DNA of 49,235 nt from Clostridia bacterium (GTDB lineage: Bacteria; Bacillota; Clostridia; Acetivibrionales; DSM-2933). Both the position numbers and the translations under genes were made by a program. The notes beneath the pieces were generated by a model that was not told where the DNA came from, ran no database searches, and saw nothing but the letters and a program-made list of their open reading frames with translations. The DNA lies in assembly GCA_026416815.1 (NCBI GenBank), contig JAOAEJ010000014.1, positions 1 to 49,235 of the forward strand, given 5' to 3'. Below are positions 35,636 through 43,634 of the stretch, piece by piece (positions within the stretch are counted from its first letter, which is position 1; each line of letters starts with the position of its first letter).

Positions 35636-36865
35636 TTAGTGCGTCAGTACTTGTTCGGCAAAAACTCTTCCCGAATCCTCGGCACGGTCTAACTCCTCTT
35701 CTCTCAGGAATCTTATTCTGAGAGGGAAAAGCGGAGTATCTATACCAAGTACTTTGATAAGGTATCTCTGATTTATTATGTCAAATCCAAGTTGCTCAAG
35801 CTGCTCTTCAACGTGTATTACAGCTTCCCCGCTCCAGCCGTAGGAGCCAAAAGCCGCAGCAAATTTGCCCTTAAAGGTTTCACCTTCAAGAGATTTCAGA
35901 AAGGCCTCTACCTCGCCTACTGTATCTGCATATTTTGTAGAGCTTCCTGCCAACAGTCCGTCACATTCGTGAATACTATTTTTCACCTCATCCTTGTCGG
36001 CATTTTTCATATTAAATACTTGAGGTGTTATTCCGAGGTCTTCCATGCCTTTTGCTATCCTGTCCGCTATTTTTGTAGTGTTACCTGTCATAGTGCTATA
36101 GATAATAACTACTTTTTTCTCCTTACCCATTTCGCCTATATTACTCATTTCATCATACATAGATATAAATTTTTGAGCGTTATCACGGAGTATGTAACCG
36201 TGGGAGGGGCCGATTACATTCACCTTTAAATCCTTTATTTTCTCCAGCATTTTTCTGATATAGGGCCTATGAGGGGCCATAATGGTAGTATAATATCCGT
36301 TGAATTTCTCAATATAATTTATCTTGGCCAAATCATTAAACACCTCATGGGAAGCGATATGAGTACTGAATACATCGCATGAGAATAGTATCCCGTCTTC
36401 CGGTTCATAAGTCATCATCGTCTCCTCAGTATGAAGAAACGGTGTCTTGAGAAACCTTAGCGTCTTTCCCCCGATATCCAGCGTATCTCCATCTTTTACG
36501 GTAATAAATTCCCTCTGGTGCAGTTTAAACATATCCTTTAGAAGACTTACCGCTTCCTCGGTACACACGATTTTGGCATTCGGAGCTTTAGCAGCAAGAG
36601 CAGGAAGTGCCCCGGCATGGTCAGGCTCTACGTGATTTATCACAATAAATTGGATATCTGCAGGATTTACGATTTTGCTCACATTTTCGAGATATTCTCT
36701 TCCGTATATGATATCTACAGTATCGACTATAGTCGGCTTTTCAGTTTTCAAAAGATAGCTGTTATATGTTGTACCCTTCTTTAGAATCAACCGGTGAAAA
36801 GGCACCTCTCTATCATCAACTTTGCCTATCCAATATACTTTATCAGTTATTTGCACACCGCTCAT
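35636..36865 (-). CDS. Flavodiiron protein (A-type flavoprotein, FprA-like)
   Basis: A 409-residue protein with an N-terminal metallo-beta-lactamase-like di-iron domain (about 1-250) and a C-terminal flavodoxin domain. The iron ligands are seen in NHVEPDHAG (HxExDH), the HTEETMM and FSCDVFSTH stretches, and GPSHGYILR. The FMN loop is YSTMTGNTTKIAD. Flavodiiron proteins reduce O2 to water or NO to N2O with electrons from rubredoxin, protecting anaerobes. The start at 36865 follows AAGGAGG; an in-frame upstream ATG is less likely. It lies beside the asr operon and the hemerythrin-like gene, which supports an oxygen/nitrosative-stress island, but I see no CRP/FNR-type box in its own upstream region. 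Confidence 0.94.
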   Translation of the reverse strand: MSGVQITDKVYWIGKVDDREVPFHRLILKKGTTYNSYLLKTEKPTIVDTVDIIYGREYLENVSKIVNPADIQFIVINHVEPDHAGALPALAAKAPNAKIVCTEEAVSLLKDMFKLHQREFITVKDGDTLDIGGKTLRFLKTPFLHTEETMMTYEPEDGILFSCDVFSTHIASHEVFNDLAKINYIEKFNGYYTTIMAPHRPYIRKMLEKIKDLKVNVIGPSHGYILRDNAQKFISMYDEMSNIGEMGKEKKVVIIYSTMTGNTTKIADRIAKGMEDLGITPQVFNMKNADKDEVKNSIHECDGLLAGSSTKYADTVGEVEAFLKSLEGETFKGKFAAAFGSYGWSGEAVIHVEEQLEQLGFDIINQRYLIKVLGIDTPLFPLRIRFLREEELDRAEDSGRVFAEQVLTH

Positions 36866-37116
36866 TTCCCTATTAACCTCCTTAAAACTGGTCACCAATA
36901 TTAAATACAAATTCTGTTTTTATACCTACTGCGTTTATCATTGCCTTACGTCTAATTTTATATTACATTTTTCTATGATATGTTCTACAGCAGAAGTCAT
37001 ACTTAGTAAAAAGAGTATAAACAAAATTATTTTTTTCTTCATACTTTTTATAGTATTTTCCGTATAATATGTAAGTAATATATAATAATTAATAAACACT
37101 AATCGGAGGGATATTA

Positions 37117-37887
37117 ATGGCAGATATTATTGATTATAAAATTCATGGGGACGATATGCAGATTGTTGAAATAGAACTGGATGGAGGCGAAGGAGTCAGA
37201 GCCGAAGCCGGCGCTATGCTTTTTATGGAGCAGGGTATAAAAATGCAGACCTCAACCGAAGGCGGACTGTTCAAAGGGCTTAAAAGAATGGTTACCGGAG
37301 AAAGCTTTTTTATTACCACATTTTATAATAATGACGCAGGGAAGCGACATGTTGCCTTTGCAGCTCCTTATCCCGGTAAAATCATTCCCATTGATTTGAG
37401 TAAACATGGCGGTAGTTTCCTCTGCCAAAAAGACGGATATCTTTGTTCTGCTAACGGCATAGATATTGAGATAGCTTTTACGAAAAAACTTGGAGCAGGT
37501 TTTTTTGGAGGGGAAGGCTTTATACTACAACGCTTAGTAGGAGATGGGCTTGCGTTCATCCACGCTGGGGGTACAATTATACAGAAAAATTTACTTCCTG
37601 GAGAAACACTGCAGGTTGATACAGGCTGCCTCGTAGCCTTTTCACCAAGTGTAGACTATGATATACAGTTTGTAGGCGGCTTTAAGAATGCTCTTTTCGG
37701 CGGAGAAGGCCTTTTCACAGCAAAGGTTACCGGCCCTGGAATAGTATATCTACAGAGTTTGCCACTCTCACGTCTTGCAGACAGATTGAGTGCTGCTTCC
37801 AGACACCAACGTGATCAAGTTTCCGGTATTGGAGGTATTGGCGGTGATATTCTTGGTGGGTTATTTGGCGGGGATAAAAAATTCTAG
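37117..37887 (+). CDS. AIM24 family protein (TIGR00266-like)
   Basis: A 256-residue cytosolic beta-rich protein. It shows the AIM24 features: EAGAMLFMEQGIKM near the N-terminus, GESFFITTFYNN, GGEGFILQRLVGDG, LPGETLQVDTGCLVAF and the C-terminal GPGIVYLQSL with a Gly-rich tail. The bacterial members have no settled role; the name comes from a mitochondrial inner-membrane-biogenesis factor. CGGAGGG precedes the ATG. A -10-like TATAAT at 37063-37068 lies about 50 bp upstream, without a good -35. It is monocistronic with a strong terminator. Confidence 0.9.
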   Translation: MADIIDYKIHGDDMQIVEIELDGGEGVRAEAGAMLFMEQGIKMQTSTEGGLFKGLKRMVTGESFFITTFYNNDAGKRHVAFAAPYPGKIIPIDLSKHGGSFLCQKDGYLCSANGIDIEIAFTKKLGAGFFGGEGFILQRLVGDGLAFIHAGGTIIQKNLLPGETLQVDTGCLVAFSPSVDYDIQFVGGFKNALFGGEGLFTAKVTGPGIVYLQSLPLSRLADRLSAASRHQRDQVSGIGGIGGDILGGLFGGDKKF

Positions 37888-37955
37888 TACGTAGTGACTT
37901 ATAAGATATATAAAAACCTACGATAGCCAATAAAATTCTATAAGTGTCAAAATTT

Positions 37956-38006
37956 AATGGGATTAACTTGTCCAGCATTTCCTCTGGCAGGTTAATCCCA
38001 TTTTTT
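37956..38006 (+). terminator. Terminator of the AIM24 gene
   Basis: AATGGGATTAACxTG...CCAG pairs with CTGG...CAGGTTAATCCCATT (37956-38002), followed by TTTTTT. The stem is nearly perfect; the loop is about 8 nt. Confidence 0.85.
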
Positions 38007-38162
38007 ATATAACACAACAAATGAGGGTAAATAGCGGTTTAATTATGTATTTATACTGCTTTGTTAATTTGTATTTCTTCAATAAGATTTTACAACTCAT
38101 AAGTATTACAAAGGTAATACCATATTTATTTAATGCTTATAATATGTACGGTATTATCAGAA

Positions 38163-38339
38163 TCAAAACATTGCTATAGCTCTACAAATAGTAACACATG
38201 TACCATAGCATGAACCAAGACATGAAGTACACCCTGAATAACATGAGCCTGAACAGAAAGTACCACAGCCGCTATAGCAATTATAACCTTTAACATCTTC
38301 TCTTGATTTATTTATTTTTTTTGCAAACAAGTGTTTCAT
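38163..38339 (-). CDS. Cys-rich RiPP precursor peptide with CXXX-type repeats (58 residues)
   Basis: A short gene absent from normal ORF length cut-offs. The ATG at 38339 follows AGGAGG at a spacing of 9. The first 20 residues are a charged leader rich in Lys (MKHLFAKKINKSREDVKGYN); the remaining 38 are the core with nine Cys at 21, 25, 29, 33, 37, 40, 44, 48 and 52. Eight of the spacings read as C-X3-C except the 37-40 step, which is C-X2-C, so there are five and four Cys in two runs. Core residues between Cys are small (Gly, Ser, Thr) with some Tyr, and there is a C-terminal RAIAMF tail. It is the last gene of a unit that encodes the small modification protein, the radical SAM enzyme, the protease and the exporter, all on the same strand. 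The CXXX-repeat radical SAM peptide class is the best fit. Confidence 0.85.
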   Translation of the reverse strand: MKHLFAKKINKSREDVKGYNCYSGCGTFCSGSCYSGCTSCLGSCYGTCVTICRAIAMF

Positions 38340-38405
38340 ATTGAATTTCCTCCTAATAAAATTTATAGTCTTTGGCTATCTACCCACACTATTATGTTAA
38401 AATTA

Positions 38406-38714
38406 TTAACAAGCACATTTACTATTCTCAACCAGAAAGATTTCACAGGTGTCAAAATCAATAGACCACTGCCAGCCCTCTACTGATTTCCACTGGTATT
38501 TATTTGCGGTGTCTGCCCACCACTTATCAAATGCTATTTTTGTTCTTCCAAAATCATTTACAATTTTTTCATACACCTCATTCTTGAGTTGTTCTGTCAT
38601 TGATGGATTGTTCAATGTCATAAGAAGTTCCTGCAAAGCCATTTTTCTTTCAAAAATCTGTAATATTTCCTTTGCTTCCGTTTCTGTTACTATACCAACT
38701 TTCTCTCTAACCAT
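38406..38714 (-). CDS. CXXX-repeat peptide modification system small protein
   Basis: A 102-residue acidic, probably helical protein. The ATG at 38714 follows AAGGAG at a spacing of 8 and overlaps the 3' end of the radical SAM gene by 8 bp, so translation is coupled. The WWADTANKYQW block and the C-terminal WSIDFDTCEIFL block are, as I recall, typical of the small accessory protein that accompanies CXXX-repeat maturases. The C-terminus ends in KCAC. A precursor-recognition or chaperone role (like the RRE of other RiPP systems) is likely but not shown by sequence. The precursor gene starts 66 bp further on. Confidence 0.75.
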   Translation of the reverse strand: MVREKVGIVTETEAKEILQIFERKMALQELLMTLNNPSMTEQLKNEVYEKIVNDFGRTKIAFDKWWADTANKYQWKSVEGWQWSIDFDTCEIFLVENSKCAC

Positions 38715-40866
38715 TTTTAACACTCCTTGTCTTGTTTAATATTTTGTCTAAAGGATCAAGATAATGTATTTCTTCTATATTGCATTTGTCAGAAATAAAG
38801 TTTTCCTTGATTAACTCCTGTTGCAACTCCCTTGATTTGTTACGCTCTATATGGCTTATGATACACTGCATTTTTGACGGGATATTTATTTCACCAGTCA
38901 GTTTCTTATTAAGATATTTGCACCTCTTGCAATGGTATGCATCACATACTGAACATAATGGAGCATTTTCCACTTCAAGTAGTTGTTTATTTTTGATATA
39001 TATACCACTTTCCAGATCTCCTACATGGCTATCAGTATTATCAAAATAGAACGCAGGGCACATGTAAATCTTACCATTTGGCGCAAGGGCAAAAGTGTTA
39101 TTACCGGCATCGCAGTTGCACATGGCCTTCAAGTTCAATCTGTCAGTAAGCACACTTACTTCCAAGGGATTCCCTTCTTTATATGTATCCACAATAAACT
39201 TCTTAAGGTCTTCAACTTGAGCAGTGTATACCTCTATATCTGCATTGCTCCATTTCTCAATATCCTCAAGTATCACATTTATCCTTCCAGCAGATGGATA
39301 TATTTCTTTAATCAGCCTATTCATTTCATGAAGATTTTCTTTACAAATAAGGAGAATGCAGTTACCCTCTAACCCTGAAGGGAGCTTGGAATCGTTGTCG
39401 CAAACAGCTATTGAGTTCTCCGTCAAATTAGAGTCTTTGGCATTAACTATGCTAAATCCATTTACACTATTCACCCCTGCATTTCCTAGAAACACTGTTG
39501 TAAATCCATTTTTGTATGCGAATTCTAACCCTTTAGTAACTACTTCTCGGCTCATAACATTATTGGTATTTCTCCAATTTCTATAGGTACAGTGAGGTGT
39601 TATATCATCGGATGTGATAAACTGCAGGTATTTTTGTTCTATACCGTTATCCCCCTCCTCCTGTTCCCTTTGTTCTTTTTGCTCTGTTCTGGGGGAGACA
39701 ATACCGGTTACTCTCTCAAACTTATCCCAGAAGTACTTATTTGCGCGGACATTTGCTTTATGCATTTTACATATAAAGGTAGCCCTCTGGTATATGGTAT
39801 CGGTATCAGCAGCGTCGTAATTATATCCCGTACACCATGAGCAGCCACTTGCCACATCACAGTTTATACACTCTTCATTACTCTGGGATTCTAGTGTCAA
39901 GGCATCAAACGCCCTTACTCTATCGGTATTTATACCGCTTTCTGAATCCCCAATATATATGCCTTTTTTATTCTCCAGAGAAAGGTCCAAGAATCTAACA
40001 CACGGAGAAAATCTTCCTTGATAGTCTATAGCAAGCATTTTTCCAGCTCCACAGAAGTTCCTTTTTCGTTCATCCTTCTTCAAAGGAAATCCTATAGTTG
40101 GCTCAAAAAACCTTACCGAATACTCCCCCCACATGTTGTTTTCCAGTATATAGTCAGCCAGTTCTTTTAACTGGTTTTCATAAATTACGTCATCGCCATC
40201 ATGCCATACATCCTCAAATATCACGTTCGCAGCAACAATTTTTATTCCGTTTTCCCACAGACTTATAATACTATCCTTAAGGTGGGGAAGGTCATTATGG
40301 GCAAAAGTTGCCTTTGTGGAGCTCCCAGGGAATTGCTTAATCCACAGGGGAACATTTCTAAGTACATCATCATAGGAACCGCTTCCATCAGGCTTTATTC
40401 TTTGCATATCATGCTTTATTTTATTTCCATCGACACTCATACCTACAGATATATGTCCCATATTTTTCTTTATATAATTCTGCACCTCTGGTGTATCATA
40501 TAAAAGCCCATTAGTTGAAAAACTAAACCTATAATTGTCAAACCATGGGTGTCCGAGAATATACATCTGCTGCTTTATATAATCAGATATCTGGTCTATC
40601 AGGCCTGTTTCCATAAATGGCTCCCCGCCTATAAACTCCCAAATTACTGCTTTGTCATCGAAAATTTCTCTGTTTGACAGTATATAGTCAACAGCCTTTT
40701 TTGCAGTCTCAAAGTTCATTTTATTTTTCGAATTTTTTCCTGTCATATAACAGTATTTGCATGCCAGGTTGCATTCTTCGGTTACAGAAAATGTTATAGT
40801 TTTTGATTCTCCTTCTCTCCACGAAGGAGCCAGTTGTCCCATTTTGATTTTGCTGCTTGTACTCAT
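38707..40866 (-). CDS. Radical SAM/SPASM peptide maturase, apparent fusion of two CXXX maturases
   Basis: A 719-residue enzyme. Residues 1-380 are a radical SAM enzyme: the SAM [4Fe-4S] motif C32-x3-C36-x2-C39 (CNLACKYC), the GGEP motif (EFIGGEPFME), and a SPASM region with RNFCGAGK, FSPCVRF and NEECINCDVASGCSWC. Residues about 410-719 form a second module with no CxxxCxxC but with another SPASM-like Cys set (CNCDAGNNTF, YMCPAF, CSVCDAYHCKRCKYL). This second part resembles the separate CXXX repeat peptide maturase family, so the gene appears to join what are usually two proteins. AAGGAG precedes the ATG by 7 bases. It should install radical-derived crosslinks (such as thioethers) on the precursor's Cys-rich core. 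Confidence 0.85.
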   Translation of the reverse strand: MSTSSKIKMGQLAPSWREGESKTITFSVTEECNLACKYCYMTGKNSKNKMNFETAKKAVDYILSNREIFDDKAVIWEFIGGEPFMETGLIDQISDYIKQQMYILGHPWFDNYRFSFSTNGLLYDTPEVQNYIKKNMGHISVGMSVDGNKIKHDMQRIKPDGSGSYDDVLRNVPLWIKQFPGSSTKATFAHNDLPHLKDSIISLWENGIKIVAANVIFEDVWHDGDDVIYENQLKELADYILENNMWGEYSVRFFEPTIGFPLKKDERKRNFCGAGKMLAIDYQGRFSPCVRFLDLSLENKKGIYIGDSESGINTDRVRAFDALTLESQSNEECINCDVASGCSWCTGYNYDAADTDTIYQRATFICKMHKANVRANKYFWDKFERVTGIVSPRTEQKEQREQEEGDNGIEQKYLQFITSDDITPHCTYRNWRNTNNVMSREVVTKGLEFAYKNGFTTVFLGNAGVNSVNGFSIVNAKDSNLTENSIAVCDNDSKLPSGLEGNCILLICKENLHEMNRLIKEIYPSAGRINVILEDIEKWSNADIEVYTAQVEDLKKFIVDTYKEGNPLEVSVLTDRLNLKAMCNCDAGNNTFALAPNGKIYMCPAFYFDNTDSHVGDLESGIYIKNKQLLEVENAPLCSVCDAYHCKRCKYLNKKLTGEINIPSKMQCIISHIERNKSRELQQELIKENFISDKCNIEEIHYLDPLDKILNKTRSVKNG

Positions 40867-40870
40867 TAAA

Positions 40871-41611
40871 TCACTCCTTAGTTTTTTTTACTGCCCTAGA
40901 TTTTAGGTATTCTATAATTTCAGCATTACTTTTTATATTTTTAGAACATTTTATAGAAGCAATGTGTCCAGTTATGTAAGCTGCTGCCATACTATTGCCT
41001 ACCGATCTTTCACCATTATCAATCTCATTTATCCCGTATATGTCTCTCACACCCAAAGGTGCGTAGAAAAAACCTTTTTGATACCAAAATTCTCTATACC
41101 CTGTTATATCCGCTCGTCCCTTTACACCCACTACTCCCTTTGTATATGCAGGATAAGATTTAAGTCCCTCATTGTTTGCAGCTGATACAACTATTATGTT
41201 ATTCTTTTCTGCTTCCTTCACTATCTTTCTCAGTGCAAACCTATATCTCCACCTTGTTGTACCAAGGCTCAAATGTATGATATCCGGCTTATAGTCTAGC
41301 GCTTGATGAAATGCACAAATAAGTATCCTCCCATCTGTTGCTAGCCTTTCATTAAGTATATTCATGCTTATGAATTCAACATTTTTACATATGTTCCTTA
41401 TAATCATAGCAATCACTGTACCATGCTTATTCTTTATCTCTATATTTTTATCTTCCACTATATAGCCTTCATTATTAACCCTAAATCCTATAGACTCCTT
41501 TACAAACCTTGATAGGTCAGATTTGGAAGCATTTATCCCGCTGTCTATTACAACAATCCTAACTGGTTTTTGCCTTTCATCTGTATTAATATCACACCAC
41601 CCTCTCCTCAC
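40871..41611 (-). CDS. Cytoplasmic subtilisin-like (S8) serine protease, probable leader peptidase
   Basis: A 246-residue peptidase. The catalytic triad is Asp23 in VVIDSGI, His63 in NKHGTVIA and Ser207 in GNSMAAA; the oxyanion Asn is in SAANNEG. There is no signal peptide or prodomain, and it is smaller than most subtilases, which fits a dedicated cytoplasmic protease that removes a RiPP leader. The ORF starts at a GTG (41611) that overlaps the ABC exporter stop by 20 bp, so the start is uncertain and translation is likely coupled. The upstream exporter has no C39 peptidase domain, which makes a separate protease expected. Confidence 0.82.
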   Translation of the reverse strand: MRRGWCDINTDERQKPVRIVVIDSGINASKSDLSRFVKESIGFRVNNEGYIVEDKNIEIKNKHGTVIAMIIRNICKNVEFISMNILNERLATDGRILICAFHQALDYKPDIIHLSLGTTRWRYRFALRKIVKEAEKNNIIVVSAANNEGLKSYPAYTKGVVGVKGRADITGYREFWYQKGFFYAPLGVRDIYGINEIDNGERSVGNSMAAAYITGHIASIKCSKNIKSNAEIIEYLKSRAVKKTKE

Positions 41612-43367
41612 TTTCCCTTATAATGCTAAGTTCTGTTTCATACAATCTTTTATATATGGAGTTTGTATGTATTAAAAGACTATGAGCCCCCTGTCCAACT
41701 ATTTCACCTTTATCAAGTACTATAATCTCATCAGCTTCAATAACAGTGGAAAGTCTATGGGCTATAATAACAACTGTATGCTTTTTAGCCATTTCATTGA
41801 CTGCCTTTTTGATATAGTACTGAGATTCATTGTCAAGGGCTGATGTCGCCTCGTCAAAGAGTATTATCTTTGAGCCTTTAAGCAGTGTCCTTGCTATTGC
41901 GAGCCTCTGCTTCTGTCCCCCCGAAAGGTTTACGCCATTTTCCCCTATGATTGAGTTATATCCTTGAGGCAAATTCATAATGAATTCGTGTATGGATGCT
42001 TTCATGCATGCTTCCTTTATTTCTTTCTCTGTTGCCGAAGGCTTTGCCAGTAAAAGGTTGTCGCTTATAGATATATTGAATAAAAATGAATCCTGCCTCA
42101 CAACTGATATATGCGACCTTATAGATTCTTCATCGAATTCTCTAATGTCATTATCATCTATGGTAATTCTTCCTGACACTGGGTTATAAAACCTCAGCAA
42201 TAAGTTAAATATGGTTGTCTTACCGCTGCCACTGCTCCCCACTATAGCGATTTTTTTGTTTTGAGGTACCTTGAAGGAAATCCCCTTCAAAACGGGAGTA
42301 TTTTCAGTGTATTCAAAGCCTACATTCTCAAACTTTATATTACCCTCTATTTGTTTAATCCTTCTTTCACCGAAGGTTTCCTTAGAGTAAGACAAATTAT
42401 CCATAAGCCCAAATATTCTCTCGAGCGATATCAATACCTGCTGGATGCTGGAGTTTAACCTCGTTACATTCATTAGAGAAGCAGAAAATTGATTGGAGTA
42501 GGAGGCAAAGGCTATGAAGTACTCCATAGATAAATCTCCCTTCAAAATCAAATACCCACCTGCTGCCAATACAGCGATTTCTGTTGCGAAATTAACCCCT
42601 TGGGATAAGGTCTGTGAAAGTGTATTCAATATAGATAAATTTATACCTCTATGCTTTAAGTCTGCTGCAAGAGATAAAAATGATTGAAACTTACTTTCCT
42701 TAATTCCCAGACTTTTTATTTCCCTTATACCAGAAATGGACTCTTGTATGTCACTGAAATAGCTATCATTTACTTTAGCGATTTCTTTATTCTTTTCTCT
42801 AAGCTTCCTTCCATACCTAGAAAAAATAAAGTATGAAAAGGGAAAAGCTGTTATGACTATCACTGCAAGCGGTACACTTATACTAAATACTGCACCCCCT
42901 ATAACTATAACTTTTAATATATCAACCACTGTATTTAGAAGCTGGTTTGTTATAACATTGGCTATAGACGATGCATCTCCGTGCAAACGTGATATAAAAT
43001 CCCCTACTCGCATTTCATCAAAGGCTCTTACCGGAAGGTTAAGCACTTTCCTATACATGTCTCGCTTTAAATCATATATAATATTTTCACTAAGAAAAGA
43101 AAATAAGTAAGACTGCAAAAAACCTACCACAGCTTGCAATACATAAAAAATACTTATATGAAATATGCTTAGCAGTGTTCTATTGTAATCCATTCCAAAT
43201 AAGCTTGTAAGTAGCCTCGCCCATAGCAGCGGCTGAATTAAGCCGAATGCAATGCCCGAAAGGATACAAATAAAGGCTGAAATAAATCTGAATTTATACG
43301 GCTTTATATATTGCAAAGCCCTTTTTATCAATACAAAATCTTCTTTGTTAAATGACCTGTTCTTCAT
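41592..43367 (-). CDS. ABC exporter (transmembrane-ATPase fusion) of the RiPP cluster
   Basis: A 591-residue half-transporter with six transmembrane helices in residues 20-310, then a nucleotide-binding domain with Walker A GSSGSGKTT, signature LSGGQKQRL, Walker B IILFDEATSALD and switch His in IAHRLS. It belongs to the MsbA/LmrA-type exporters and should act as a homodimer. There is no N-terminal C39 peptidase domain. It is the first gene of the unit exporter, protease, radical SAM enzyme, small protein, precursor, so it probably exports the mature peptide. The start has only a weak GGGG-type site. A -10-like TATAAT lies about 50 bp upstream. Confidence 0.9.
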   Translation of the reverse strand: MKNRSFNKEDFVLIKRALQYIKPYKFRFISAFICILSGIAFGLIQPLLWARLLTSLFGMDYNRTLLSIFHISIFYVLQAVVGFLQSYLFSFLSENIIYDLKRDMYRKVLNLPVRAFDEMRVGDFISRLHGDASSIANVITNQLLNTVVDILKVIVIGGAVFSISVPLAVIVITAFPFSYFIFSRYGRKLREKNKEIAKVNDSYFSDIQESISGIREIKSLGIKESKFQSFLSLAADLKHRGINLSILNTLSQTLSQGVNFATEIAVLAAGGYLILKGDLSMEYFIAFASYSNQFSASLMNVTRLNSSIQQVLISLERIFGLMDNLSYSKETFGERRIKQIEGNIKFENVGFEYTENTPVLKGISFKVPQNKKIAIVGSSGSGKTTIFNLLLRFYNPVSGRITIDDNDIREFDEESIRSHISVVRQDSFLFNISISDNLLLAKPSATEKEIKEACMKASIHEFIMNLPQGYNSIIGENGVNLSGGQKQRLAIARTLLKGSKIILFDEATSALDNESQYYIKKAVNEMAKKHTVVIIAHRLSTVIEADEIIVLDKGEIVGQGAHSLLIHTNSIYKRLYETELSIIRESEERVV

Positions 43368-43506
43368 ACACTTACCCCAGTGTTCCTTAATAAGGTTTGT
43401 AGACGTTCTGTATTATATAGTTTACAACTATTTTATAACATATAGTCGACCGCGACTCAGATACGCCCTATATTTAACAATTACTACAAGTATTCGCCCT
43501 AACGTT

Positions 43507-43583
43507 TGTAAATTATTGTTTACACCATTATAGTATTATAAGTTTCAGGTTTTGTCAACTATATTTTACAAATTAATGTTACA
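43507..43583. promoter_or_regulatory. Candidate XRE operators in the divergent gap
   Basis: A perfect inverted repeat TGTAAA-TTATTG-TTTACA (43507-43524) and a related TTTACAAATTAATGTTACA (43565-43583). A third GTTTACAAC lies at 43420-43428 near the exporter's -10-like sequence. The spacing of this motif across both divergent promoters suggests binding by the adjacent XRE protein. Confidence 0.5.
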
Positions 43584-43587
43584 TGTA

Positions 43588-43616
43588 TTGATATTTAACA
43601 TAACGTCATATATAAT
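43588..43616 (+). promoter_or_regulatory. Promoter of the XRE regulator gene
   Basis: TTGATA (43588-43593), 17-bp spacer, TATAAT (43611-43616), directly downstream of one candidate operator. The predicted start near 43623 is only about 12 bp before the ATG. Confidence 0.75.
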
Positions 43617-43634
43617 GGATAGCGGAGTGATAAA

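Noticed and set aside
38103..38120. GTATTAC-AAAG-GTAATAC hairpin as terminator of the RiPP operon
   Set aside because: The stem is only 7 bp and A/T-rich with no T-run on the minus strand; too weak to call.
38163..38339. Assignment of the Cys-rich peptide to the SCIFF family or to lanthipeptides
   Set aside because: SCIFF peptides have six Cys in a different spacing and accompany a different maturase, and no lanthionine synthetase is present. The CXXX-type partner genes fit better.
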